This document shows positions 1-10,666 of a DNA stretch of 64,000 nt, piece by piece. Where the stretch lies: assembly GCA_014529385.2 (NCBI GenBank), contig CM043947.1:99420036-99484035 (forward strand), read 5' to 3'. Positions within the stretch are counted from its first letter, which is position 1. Every line of letters starts with the position of its first letter. The position numbers and the translations under genes were made by a program. The notes below the pieces were generated by a model that saw only the letters and a list, made by a program, of their open reading frames with translations, had not been told where the DNA came from and made no database searches. This DNA comes from Adiantum capillus-veneris. Taxonomy: Eukaryota; Streptophyta; Polypodiopsida; Polypodiales; Pteridaceae.

Positions 1-2434
1 GAGGCAACAAAGTGTCATAAATGTTCTGTGAGCTTACATTACTGTCTCTAGTACATGACAGCAACGGCTGAACAGAATCTTCCACAAACACTACATCCCG
101 AGAAACCAGAATACGTTTTGTTTGGGAATGATACAACCTGTAACCTTTGCTTTCAGCACTATAACCAACAAAAATACATTTGACAGCCTTATCATCCAAT
201 TTTCTGCGCTGCACTTGTGGCACCAAAGCATATGCCAAACAGCCAAAAACACGCATGTGCTCAATAGAAGGCTTTCTATCATGCCATGCTTCATAAGGAG
301 TAATAGACTGCAAAGCTTTCGTAGGACACCTGTTAAGTACATAAGTGGCACACATGATGGCCTCAAGCCAAAAAGAATGCGGCAAAGCTTGACTTTTGAC
401 CATACATCGTGCCATTTTCGTCAGTGACCTATTTTTCCTCTCAGCAACACCATTTTGTTGAGGTGTATAAGGCACTGTACATTGGTGTTTTATCCCACGA
501 CTAGCCAGATATGCATTAAATTCATAAGACATATACTCCCCCCCTCGATCGGAACGGAGGGTGCCCATAGTACATTTCGAGACATTTTCAGCCATAGCCA
601 AAGATTGTTTGAAGCACATAAAAACTTTGACCTTCGTTTTAAGTGGAAATACCCATGCATGCCTGGAGTAATCATCAATGAAAGTCGCGAAGTACAGGTA
701 ATTGCCCATGGACGGAGTTTGCATGGGCCCACAAACATCACTATGCACAAGTGCAACCTACATGTGGCCCGAACTGAACCATCCTTTGGAAATTTAGAAC
801 GCTGCATCTTACCCAAAATACAGCCTTCACAAACATGTTTGACAGGTGCTTCAAGAGGCGGCAAAGAAGCAACCATATCAGATTTCTGCAAACGCAGCAA
901 ACTGGCAAAATTCATATGACCAAAACGTGCATGCCAAAGTTTTGCATCTGAAATAGCCCTTGAATCTGTAACAACATTTGCAAAATTTTGTCCACACTTG
1001 TCATACAAAGTGAGCTTATACAGCCCACGGCACAAAAGCCCAGAGCAACAATTTCATCACCAAAACTGAGATCATGAACTGTACATCTGTCATCCACAAA
1101 TTTGACTACAATTCCAAGTCTAGCAAGTGCGGATACAGACAAGAGATTCTTCTTGATCCCAGGTACATAAAGTGCATCAAAAAGTGTGAAGGAACTGCCA
1201 TTAGCAACAGTGAGCACAATCTTTCCAACTCCCTGAACTGGATAAGAGGCATTGTTGGCACAAGTGACTGAATTCCCATGAGGGACAGACTCGAGAGAGG
1301 TAAACAATTCACGATGTGAGGTAATGTGCTTTGTAGCACCATTGTCGAAATACCACACATGTGAATCTGCAGCAACTGACAAGCATGCATCATGGACAGC
1401 AGGATTGTAAGTGCACTCCGCGCTAAAAGCCCATTCTGCATCAATATCAGCAACACAGTCTCCTTTCACAGAAGACTCAACAATGGTTGCATTTGTAGTG
1501 GAACCAGCATTTGCAGTGGAACCACCCTTTTTCTTCTTAGCCTCTTTGTCCTTCAACTTAGGACACGACTTCATCAAGTGATCATTGTCTTTACAATAAT
1601 GGCAACGCATCTTCTTTTTGCCCTTATCACCAAAATTTCCAGACGAATTGCTGCCAGCATAAGCATTAGGAACATAATTTTTGCCACTCACAGCAGAACC
1701 ATAAGAAGTGGTTGCATTGCTATTACCACCCTTTCTTTGAGAAGCAGTAAAAGCCTGTTCAACTACACGCTGTCTAGTCCTGTTTTTTCTGGAAAGTGAC
1801 TCTTGAAACAGCAATGTGCATAATGCATCAAACTTGACAACTTCTGGATTTCCTTGGGTCATCAGTCTCCAAGTACTAGCAAAAGTCTGGTAGGAATCGG
1901 GTAAGGCATCAAGAACAATGTGCACAAGGGAACTGTCTGAAATGACTTCACCTGCAGAAATAAGCTGCTCATTGATATCCTTGACACTAGCAAGGAAAGT
2001 GTCCATATCATCTTCCTTATGCATAATCTTCGCAAAGCAATTTTAGCCTCATTGCGGCTTGCATAAAGACCTGCTAGAATATCCCAAGCCTGTTTTGCAG
2101 ATTTTGTTGAACAGATGTGAGGAACAATGGTGCGCTTCACAGACAACGCAATCAATGCATGAGCATGCGCATCCTTAACATCCCAACGAGCTTGTTCTGC
2201 CGTAGGCAAAACAACTCTAACAGCTGCAATCCTTGCAGCAAGACCTGCAACATCTTCACCATCGCCTACATCCTCAGAACCAGGACGTACATCAATGCCC
2301 TGCACAATGTTCTAGACACCCTTTGACACAAGAACATGTTGCATCATATAAGCCCACATAGGGTAGTTGTCCCCATCCAACCTGTCCTCAGCAACAAACA
2401 TCTTGAACACATCTGTGTTGTTGTTGTCAGCCAC
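1..2434 (-). pseudogene. Copia A Gag-Pol polyprotein, degraded
   Basis: The order on the minus strand is a gag capsid region, a CCHC zinc knuckle (CHYCKDNDHLMKSC), a protease active site (FDNGATKH), the gag-pre-integrase HARFGHMNF motif, and the start of integrase. Compared with copy B, the gag start codon is GTG instead of ATG (2,432-2,434), about 19 bp are missing near 2,034, and single-base deletions near 1,042 and 765 shift the frame. Copy A keeps about 45 bp near 1,760-1,800 that copy B lacks, and it keeps a glutamine codon where copy B has a stop. The two copies therefore decayed independently. No functional protein is expected. Confidence 0.9.
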
Positions 2435-2782
2435 GGTAAATGTTGCACCTGATGTTAAAATTGCCCGAAAATAGGAGAAACGGAGTGGGAACAACCTGTG
2501 CTATATAGCACAAACCGTAGAAGTCTATAAGGCACCTGTTATGCAGAAAACGGCACTGAAAAAAATTCTGCACAAAATGACGAAATAGCCTGTGCAGTAC
2601 AGCCTGTAGTGGAAACGAAGGCCGAAACGAGCCCAAATCAAAATTTTGAGCAGACCAAGCTCTACGAGATGTCCCAAAATATTTGTCAACCTGCGCATGC
2701 TTGCCAAAGCTCACTTAAATCGGAGAAAGTGAGCAGGCGTGTGCTGGAGAAGCTGGCGATTAAGCCTGGGAGGAAGTGACTT
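2435..2782 (-). other. Copia A untranslated leader
   Basis: This is the stretch between the primer-binding site and the former gag start. It matches the leader of copy B. Short ORFs in it are not supported as genes. Confidence 0.7.
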
Positions 2783-2794
2783 GCTCTGATACCA
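2783..2794 (-). other. Copia A primer-binding site (initiator Met tRNA type)
   Basis: The minus strand reads TGGTATCAGAGC two bases inside the LTR edge. This is the common plant retrotransposon site complementary to the 3' end of initiator methionine tRNA, and it fixes the element's orientation. Confidence 0.9.
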
Positions 2795-2796
2795 AT

Positions 2797-3023
2797 TGTT
2801 GGAATTAAGGTTGCAGAGAAACACACACATCTTGGAGAAGACGAAGGAAGCTCAAGGCACACAATAGAGAGTGTGTTACTTAGTGTGCAATGGAAAGATA
2901 GATAGCCCTAGAGTGATGGGAGTATATACAATGCACGGGGGAAAAAACCTCCTAAAGAGGGAAAAAATACCCCGGCGGTCCTAGTGTGTTCACACACATC
3001 ACTACCACATGTATATGGTAACA
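2797..3023 (-). repeat. Copia A 5' LTR, 227 bp
   Basis: The repeat has TG...CA ends and the same 227-bp length as both LTRs of copy B, with scattered substitutions. It is flanked on the left by the primer-binding site and on the right by Gypsy A coding sequence. Confidence 0.92.
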
Positions 3024-4233
3024 AGGTCATGGTAGCAAGTAATGACAAAATCGTCGACGAGCAAATATTACACTGGCCATCACTAGCTCTATTTCCAACA
3101 ATTTTCTTTTTGCTACCAACTTCACTCGGATTGCACAATACACTAGCCTCATGTAATGTCTACCCTTCCCCTTTTGCAATAGCATGGCTCCAATGGCATC
3201 ATCCCCTGCTGATGGATTTACATAAAACACATGCTCCCAATCAGGAGCCTGCATGGCTGACAGCCCCCTAACACCTCTTTCACCTCTTAAAACACTTCTT
3301 CACACTTGTCATCCCATTGCAATGGATCATGCTTTGCCACTTGTTGTAATGGATAAAGGAGTTGTAAATACAATGGAATAAATCGTGCCATGTACTTCAC
3401 TTTGTGTATAAAGGTTGCCAATTGCTTTGTACTCTTAGGTGATGGAAGAAGAATAATAGACTTAGCCTTGTCTGGATCATCTCAATGCCATTTTTGACAC
3501 CATATGGCCCAATAACTTCACCCTTGGCTGTGCTAGATGACATTTCTTTGGATTTAGTTATCCTCCACATTCATCATATCGAGCCAATACCATCTGCAAC
3601 TTCTCACGGTGTTCAGCCCTACTGATGTAGACACAAAAGTCGTCCATAAAATCTTTGACACGACTACCAATGAATGGTGCCAATACCCAATTTGCTCTCT
3701 CTTGATAGAAGGATGGTCCATTTGACAACACAAATGGCAATACTATGTAGCAAAAACAACCCCATGGCGTAATGAAAGTTGTCTTTGTTCGGTGTTTAAG
3801 AGCAGTCTTCAATTGAAAATAGCCTGAAAAACCATCACACACACTGTACCTGTCATAACCTGCCATTGAATCCAAGATCTGATCGATGAGTGGAAGAGGA
3901 TATGGGTTCTTCTTAGTGGATGCATTTAAGGGTTTAAAATCTACACAAATCCTCCACTTTCCATCCTTCTTTGGGCTGACTACTACTGGACTCACCCATT
4001 GTGTGGTCTCCACTGGGACTATGAACCCTACCTTCAATAACTTGTCCACTTCTTCCCGCAAGGCTTCCATCTGCTCTTGGCCCATCCTTCTTAGCCTTTG
4101 CCGCACTGGTAGTAGCACCTTCTTTTAGCTCTATATGCATGTATTCTCCTTTGAACCCTTTAATCTCTTTATATGAAGTAATAAACAAATCAGAAAAACT
4201 AGCTAGCATGTGCAAATATATCTCCTTCTCCAT
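3024..4233 (-). pseudogene. Gypsy A reverse transcriptase and RNase H
   Basis: The RT domain lies in 3,558-4,118, with the palm motifs SPVVVSPKKDGKWRICVDF and KDFMDDFCVY, the latter an FMDD form of the YxDD catalytic box. The connection runs through 3,255-3,557 in shifted frames. RNase H begins at 3,254 (YVNPSAGDDAIGAMLLQKG, carrying the aspartate strand). The coding order stops at the Copia A insertion. At least one in-frame stop and several frameshifts make it a pseudogene. Confidence 0.85.
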
Positions 4234-4245
4234 AGCTGAGAGGTC

Positions 4246-4908
4246 TCAACTGATCATTTGTGTCATCAATTCCTGCTTCTTTGACAATTCAACCTTGATT
4301 TGCATCAGCCCTTTAATCACTTCATAAGGCCCTTCACTTTCATCTTCAATCTCATTTGCAAATGCAACTAAACCAGACTCATTGATTTCTGTTTCCATCA
4401 GAAGAAATGCAACATCAACATCCTCATCACTGCTGGTAGTAATATCACTGTCCTCGCCAGTCACTGTGGAATAGTCTTCATCACTAGACACATCCTCATC
4501 TTCATAAAGTTCCTCAAATACTTTCCTTGTGTCCATATTATATAGCTTCTTGGCACATGTCTTTCCATAAAGGCTAATTGTACCACGTCTCCAATCTTGA
4601 ATAGCTCCCACTGCATGTAACCATGGTCTGCCTAGTATAATAGGATATGCTCCCAACCCCGCTGACATCACATGAAAATCAACCACCACCTTTGCATCAT
4701 ACGCCTCCACTTCTAAGCTCTTTACAACACCCAAACATTTTACTTTCTGATGGTTTGCCAATCTAATCCGAAAGTCTGACACCCCAATCACTGTAAGACC
4801 CATCTTCTCAATGCATGAGTGTGTTATGACACATATTTGGGCTCCACCATCAACATAACCTTGTCCCACATTTTTTCTTCTTTGTGACACACATCTACTA
4901 TTGGGCAA
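4246..4908 (-). pseudogene. Gypsy A retropepsin-like protease region
   Basis: The ORF has a protease active-site-like motif, VDGGAQICVI, where DGGA stands for the usual D-S/T-G-A. It is followed by the second-lobe motif PIILGRPWL. An acidic stretch rich in Asp, Glu and Ser follows and leads into RT. It is separated from gag by a frameshift around 4,850-4,910. The family assignment rests on the motif pair and the gene order gag, protease, RT. Confidence 0.75.
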
Positions 4909-6840
4909 ATGTTTGGTAGCTCATCCATCACCAAAACCTTCACTGAACCTCTCTCTGGTTCTTTCTCCATTGGGTTAACCATCCTCTTCCATTGTCGCTT
5001 TAACTTAGGCACCATCTCTATAAGCTGCCCAAAAGTAACATCTGCTTTCCTGCTTGTCAGATCCTCCTTCAAATCATAGATTAATTGCCCATATCCTGGT
5101 GGAATCTGAAACATGAAACTTGCGACGAGCCCTTCTTTTCCTCTTGGCCTTGACATCCTTTTCTTCATGGCTCTTTCCCTTCTTTTTACTAGGACCTATG
5201 CCACTTCTTCCTTCCTTATCCTGTGTGGTCCTCTTCCTAGTAGACATCACTAATGTATGCTCCAGCTTTGTTGCCTTCTTCAAGGTGACCACACTTATAA
5301 CTTTTGTCTTTCCCTTTTCCTCTTGGGTTAATCCACTAGTTCCTTCTTCTCCCTTAATTTCAGTGCCATAATCATTTGAACTAGTTAGCACCTGTCTTGG
5401 CAATGGATACATGTCTCCCCCCATCCGTGGTGGCTTATCACATTGTGGGATGATGTGTCTGAACTCTCTGCAATTATAAGACGTGGGTGTCTGCCTCTAA
5501 ACTCTACCATTGCTTTGTCCAACATCATTCCTGGGTCTTTCTTCACCTCCTGGCTGATTTGCAAACCTCCCCCGACCTCGATTATTTCCCACATTACCTA
5601 GCATGTTTAGGTTGAGATTCTTCATTCAATCTACCACTTGCCTCATGTCTTGCCTTAGCCCATCATCTTGCACTACTGTAGTGACCACTACTGGCATAAC
5701 CTAAGGAGTAATAGAAACCACTGGTTCATGATGAACCCCTGGCATGCGACCTTGCAAAGAATCCATAGGCTGAAACGCAGACCTCCTGGACAAAGACTCT
5801 ACTCCTAGCTGACTCGTTCTTCTCAGCTTCCACTTTGTTCCTCGCTATATCTAGTGCATCTTCATATGTCCTAGGCTTCTTTAGCTCCACTCTCCAACGT
5901 ATATTCTCCCAAAGACCAGCCAAGAACCTGTCCTTCTTCATCATGTCAGGTGGAGGTACCTGTGGTGCTAAGGCCTTACACATATGCTCCCATGCCATTG
6001 AAAACTTATGTATGTATGCATCTACTAGTTCACCTTCCCTTTGCACCAAACCCTGTACTTCATGCCATTGAAAACTTACATATGTACGCATCTACTAGCT
6101 CACCTTCCCTTTGCACCAAACTCCACTTCTAATCCATGCCTTAGATTGTCCCAACTTAATCTCATAGGTGGATCAGCCGCATGTAACTCCTCTTCAAATG
6201 CTTTGGACCAAACTCGTACATCACTCTTCAAACAAACCTGGAGAAGATGTAACATTTGCATAAGATCATAAATCTGGTTGCTAATGCAGGCAACCTCCAT
6301 CTTTTCTAAAAAATCTTCCACATCTTCATCACTTCTTCCATGAAATTCCGGATAAGAGAAATCCATGGCTACCCAAGTTTCGATGCTTTAGAACCCTTTC
6401 TAACACAGGTGCAAGAACCCAAAACTTTTTACTGACTCAATCCCCAGAAACTTCAATGGAGCTCAAGCTTTTAGAAAAGGATAAACACATGCACATCAAA
6501 TGAGTTTTCATAGTTAATCATCAGAATTACAACAGTCAAAGGAGTAAATCGGTGATGACATTGAGTCGGTCATCTAACTCCCCTTGGAGTGCGTCAATCA
6601 CCATCTCTAATTCTTTGGCCCTTGTGCTACAACTTAGTCCTGCTGAGCGAAGTCATTCATTCATGTCCTGCATTTGCTTAGCATACTCATTAACTTGCAG
6701 GATGACCTTGTCATTTGATTGCCAGTCTTCGTTTCATGCCAGCTGACTTGATGTTTTTGCAGCTTCTTGTGTGTTCCTTTGGCAGCGTCATGGTGGCTGT
6801 TTGTTGTTGCCCTTGTGGCTGTGGCTGATACTCTTCTGTT
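4909..6840 (-). pseudogene. Gypsy A Gag, fragmented
   Basis: Pieces of Gag are read on the minus strand. A heptad-rich stretch around 6,560-6,750 looks like a coiled coil. The capsid-like region (6,100-6,366 and 5,726-6,091) starts MDFSYPEFHGRSDEDVEDFL. A basic C-terminal part contains a degraded zinc knuckle near 5,440-5,510 (NCREFRHIIPQC, first cysteine lost). The frame breaks near 6,095, 5,720 and 5,590. A 70-bp tandem duplication at 5,991-6,130 is one cause. Confidence 0.75.
5991..6130. repeat. 70-bp tandem duplication within gag
   Basis: CATGCCATTGAAAACTTA starts at 5,991 and again (with one change) at 6,061. About 60 bases of each unit match with a few transitions. Seventy is not a multiple of three, so it breaks the gag frame. 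Confidence 0.85.
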
Positions 6841-6848
6841 TTGTCATC

Positions 6849-8486
6849 CTAAGGCTTTGTGGATGCCTCAACCTTCTCTTGCTGTGTTGAGATAGAGGGT
6901 GCTTCCTCGGCCTCCTGTTCTTTGGGTTGCTCAAACTTCTTGTTGTCCTCTGATGGTGCAGGACTGGCTGCCCTTTCTGGCTCTTCGTTGTGCTCTTTTT
7001 GCTGCTCTTCTATAGACTCAGCTGCCTTACTTTGTTCAGGCTCTGCCTCCTTGGTGGGTTCGGGTCCTTTGGCTTCCTTTGTTGGTGAAGGTGGTGGGCT
7101 TGGCATGGGGTGATCATCCTGTTTAGAAACAGGTGAAGAGGGGCAAGAAACATCACCTTGATCGTGATGTGATGCTCCTTGTTTGGTTGCTTCATCTGCT
7201 TGCTTTTGTTTTTCTTCCACCTCTTTCGCTTTTCTTGCCACTTCTTGGGTTTCCCTCATCTTCAAGGCTTCTGCTTCTTGATACATCTTTTTCAGCGCTT
7301 CCGTCAGATCATCAGCCTGCTTCTTGGTATGATGCTTGGTTCTTGGTCCTTTAAGCTCAATGGGCACGCACTTTGTCGGGTCTTTACCTTGTGATTGGTG
7401 GCTACATTCGTAAGAGTGCTTCTCTCTTTCAAATCTGGCTTGCTTTTGCACAGGTTCCTCCTGGTGTGCTGCCACGGCTTTTCTCTTCATTTCTTCAATT
7501 CAAGCTCTCCTTTCCTTGTTATCCGAGCTTTCTCTCCTGCACCGTTCTAGCAAGCTCTCAGTAGACACTTCATCAAACTCGTAGGATCTCTTGGTAGATC
7601 TTGTAGCTCGAGGAGAAGGTTGTGCTGACACTATCCAAGTGTACTGATCTGGGGCAAGTGCAAGTTGTCGGCCATGCCGATGGCATGGTAAGCAATCCTT
7701 GTCAAAACCTCTGGTGCACCCAGATAAGTGATTTTCCCTTCTTTCTTTGTTCCTTTCAATGTGGACAAGACATATTGTGCATGGTCAATTGGTTGCTTGG
7801 TGGTTGATTTGAGAACTTGTGTAAAGGTTGTGGCAACTGCATGATTTGGTGTTGTATACCTTGGCGATCTTTCGGCAAAGAAGTGGAAATGCTGATGGTA
7901 CAACCTTGCGGGCTCTTCCACCTGTTTGTAGATGAGGTCAGCAAATGTCGTCGCGGCGGTTTCCTTGGTGAAAGTACCTGCCGTCTTTCTATCTCTTGAC
8001 TTCATCGTCATTCCTTATGTTGGCAGTGTGAGTGCTTCTGCCACTATCTCCTTGGTAATCACCACTTCAACCTTGTTCCTTGTGGGTCTAAGATTTCAGC
8101 GGTTCCATCTTCTTTGATCGTGGACAAAAGCTCATAAGCCTTTTTGAAGTCCACTCCACATGGATCTTGCTCTTTTGGAAGTCCACTCCACATGGATCTT
8201 GCTTGTAAAATTCTCTAAGACCAAGCCTCCTGTTGGCATCTTTGGTATGGGGCTTCGCGATGACATCATATACTTCTTTTGGCAGAAGTTTCAGCTCTAC
8301 ATGGTGTCCCTCTTCGCTCTTCAATATTCCGGTGAACACTGTGGTGTTATGCTCTTCAAGCTGTTCCCTTGAAAGATAGGTTGCTTTGGCGGTTTTGACT
8401 GACTCGGGGTCCAGTTGGTATGCTGGTAGCTCTTGCAACTTTTCTTTTTGGTTGAGCTTCTTCTTGGCCTTCTCTGATGCTTGCAT
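6849..8486 (-). pseudogene. Unrecognised ORF block upstream of gag in Gypsy A
   Basis: Three minus-strand ORFs (8,486-8,088, 8,011-7,631 and 7,490-6,849) follow one another and together look like one broken protein of about 530 residues. The first is Lys/Glu-rich. The second contains DLIYKQVEEPARLYHQHFHF and a conserved-looking globular stretch. The third is long, charged and low complexity (KAKEVEEKQKQADEA, then Pro/Glu-rich repeats), likely helical or disordered. I do not recognise the family. Some plant gypsy lineages (Ogre/Tat) carry an extra ORF before gag, so that is the closest known parallel, by position only. A 32-bp-period duplication at 8,146-8,203 sits in the first ORF. Confidence 0.55.
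8146..8203. repeat. Short tandem duplication (32-bp period)
   Basis: GAAGTCCACTCCACATGGAT occurs at 8,146 and again at 8,178, within the upstream ORF of Gypsy A. Confidence 0.85.
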
Positions 8487-8589
8487 GGCTCCTGTTCAGT
8501 GTAGAGTGTCAAAGTTAGCAGATTTGACAGGTTTTTCTCTGAAAGGTCCTTCAGTCTGAAGTGCTGACAATTTTGGTCCAATTTGCTTC

Positions 8590-9300
8590 AATCAATTTTT
8601 GAACATGCATGGGTGAATAAAAACATGTAGGGAACAAAATTATAAAGTCCAAACAAAAAATTGCAACAAAAGTAAATAATCGCGATTATTTACAGTTGAG
8701 TAATTTTTTCAACTTATTGCAAACTTAGCATTATAGGCTTGAAGTATATACAAAATAGATACTCTGAGGGAAATATGGGCTCATTTGGATGCATAGGATG
8801 AAAATGGTGCCAGATTTAGGCTTTAGGTCTCTGAAACAGTTGATGTAAAGAGATTTTGAGATTCTGAGCTCCAAACTTGTTCAAACTTGGCTAGTGGGTT
8901 TAGCACATCATGTACTTTGGATGTATGATGGAAAAATTGTAAATTTCTACCATTTTGGCCAAAAAGTAAATAATTGCGATTATTAACTTTTCTACCAAAA
9001 TGGACATTTTTTGGTACAGTTTGGTTCTAGGCATTGTATAGATCTTGTGTATGACATGAGGTGGTTTGGATCAAGAAATGTGGCACATAACTCAGAATTT
9101 GGCTTGCAAACACTTCTTGTCATTTTTTGGCAATTGTCCAAGTTATATGTGATCATTTTGGCTCATACTTGATGTTTGGCATGTATGAGGTGTGTACAAG
9201 TGATAGATGATGTGATGATGCAACTTTCAAGCAAAAATAGTGCAAAAGTAAATAATCGCGATTATTTACAGCAGTCACATTTTTCTTGCAAAACTTAAAA
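8590..9300 (-). repeat. Gypsy A leader: diverged about 285-bp tandem units each carrying a 22-bp palindrome
   Basis: Palindromes lie at 8,672-8,693, 8,966-8,987 and 9,248-9,269, so the spacing is 294 and 282 bp. The first and third are perfect: GTAAATAATCG joined to its reverse complement CGATTATTTAC. The middle one has two changes. The sequence between them is AT-rich and only weakly similar from unit to unit. No ORF is supported. The block sits upstream of the first ORF of the element, as in Gypsy B. Confidence 0.8.
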
Positions 9301-10627
9301 ATTTTGACCTAAACACATTCTATACACCTAAAACAAGTCCTAAATTGAATTTGGTAAAGTTTGGTCTTGCCGGCATCACTTTGTGCTTTGTTGACTTTGA
9401 AATCTTTGATTTTTGTGACTACACTGCCTGTTTAGTTGGTTAGTCACTTTTAAAGCTATGGACTTGTACGCAACATAGCCGTGAAGCAACTCATCAAATT
9501 TTGGCCCATTTAGAGTCAGTTTCACCTTGTATATCGAATTTCACGCTTTGTAGCCTTTGAGCCGTTTTCTGCTTTTGAAGGGCTTTACGTAATTGATTTC
9601 ACGAAACCAATCATATACATTGTGTATAGACCTCGTAGGTAAGCTGTCTGTGGAGTCAGAACCCAATTCTGGCATCTGCAAAAAACCTAGCTTTTCTACT
9701 TGGGACCCCCTCGACCCTTGCCGAATGGTCAACTATTGCTATAGAAGTGTTCTAATATGTTGGGGCATGCTACAGTTCAAATCTCATCCGGTTTGGTTGA
9801 GCTGACAAGCCGCTATGATCAATTTTTGGTCGTAGGTCTTCGTGCACTGCTCGGATTCTAGGGTTCTTTCTAGGGGTTTAGACTAGCTACCGGCCGTACA
9901 AAATGAATCAATTGATGAGTAAAGAACTTACCCCTCATGTCTTGTGTGAGAGGGCGCTGAAAACGGACAACTGTAGACTTCGGAAAGTACGCACGAAAGA
10001 GGTCAACATACTCTCTCTCCAAAGGCAACAAGTGGAAATGAGGTGATTTTAGCCTACCTTGGGTATCTATACTCGGACTTCCGGAACCATTTTTCCTAGA
10101 TTCCCTTGTTAGTCCTACTAGGCCGTGAAATCTATGTTAGACTCAAAAATTTCTCCAATCGGATTCCTGTAGCTCATTTTGCAAGAATTCTGCAAAAGTA
10201 GCTCTGGCCGCCTAATTTAGGCTTCCCGCTTCCATCTTTCGATTTCATTGAAATTTTTTGTGCTTATCCGCCTTGACTTTTTGATCACCACCGTGTCTTC
10301 AGTTTTTTCATCTGAGCTCCTTTGTTTTTTATTATTAAATTTTGACATGTTTATTGAAAAAATAAGAGAAATTAACAAAATGCGCTTTAAAAATCCAAAA
10401 ATTAAGAAAATCCATTGAAAAACACAACTTTATTGTTTTTTGTTGGATTCTCTATTTTTAAGTCACAATATCAAGAAAAATGATGAGAAATAACCAAAAA
10501 GGACTATTTTTTGATAGTATATACACTATTTACACTCATCGGGGAGATGTTATTAGTTAAATTCCCCTGTTGATGATATATAAGGGCATTATTAGTTAAT
10601 TTTGCAAAAAAATAACGCATTACCATC
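9301..10627 (-). other. Probable Gypsy A 5' LTR and leader, no gene seen
   Basis: This is about 1.3 kb of AT-rich DNA without a supported ORF. On the minus strand it begins TGGTAATGCG just after a purine tract, has a TATA-like CTTATATATC at about 10,575-10,585, and has a GGGTAAGT splice-donor-like site near 9,928-9,935. It may be the 5' LTR of Gypsy A or the 3' LTR of Gypsy B. No second copy was found in the window, so the LTR boundaries are not proven. Confidence 0.4.
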
Positions 10628-10649
10628 TAACTTTTTCCTCCCTCTTCAA
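10628..10649 (-). other. Polypurine tract
   Basis: The minus strand reads as a run of 22 almost pure purines ending in AAAAAGTTAGA, directly before TGGTAATG. That is where a 3' LTR would be expected after the Gypsy B coding region. Confidence 0.55.
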
Positions 10650-10666
10650 GCATTGCTCTTAATTAC

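Larger units (their letters stand above)
1..3023 (-). mobile_element. Ty1/copia retrotransposon, copy A (truncated by window start)
   Basis: This is the 5' part of a copia element read on the minus strand: 5' LTR, primer-binding site, gag, protease and the start of integrase. Its RT, RNase H and 3' LTR lie left of the window. It aligns almost base for base with 20,331-23,329 of copy B, starting at the same GAGGCAACAAAGTG string. The right edge falls exactly at the LTR end, after which Gypsy A RNase H coding sequence begins, so the copy is inserted in Gypsy A. Its reading frames are broken, so it is inactive. Confidence 0.93.
3024..10627 (-). mobile_element. Ty3/gypsy element A (minus strand, 3' part beyond Copia A)
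   Basis: Read on the minus strand the segment gives an LTR-like start, a leader with repeated palindromes, an upstream ORF block, gag, retropepsin, reverse transcriptase and the beginning of RNase H, where Copia A is inserted. The integrase and 3' LTR must lie left of the window. Every ORF is interrupted by stops or frameshifts. The exact right edge (about 10,627) is inferred from a polypurine tract just beyond it and is uncertain. Confidence 0.7.
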
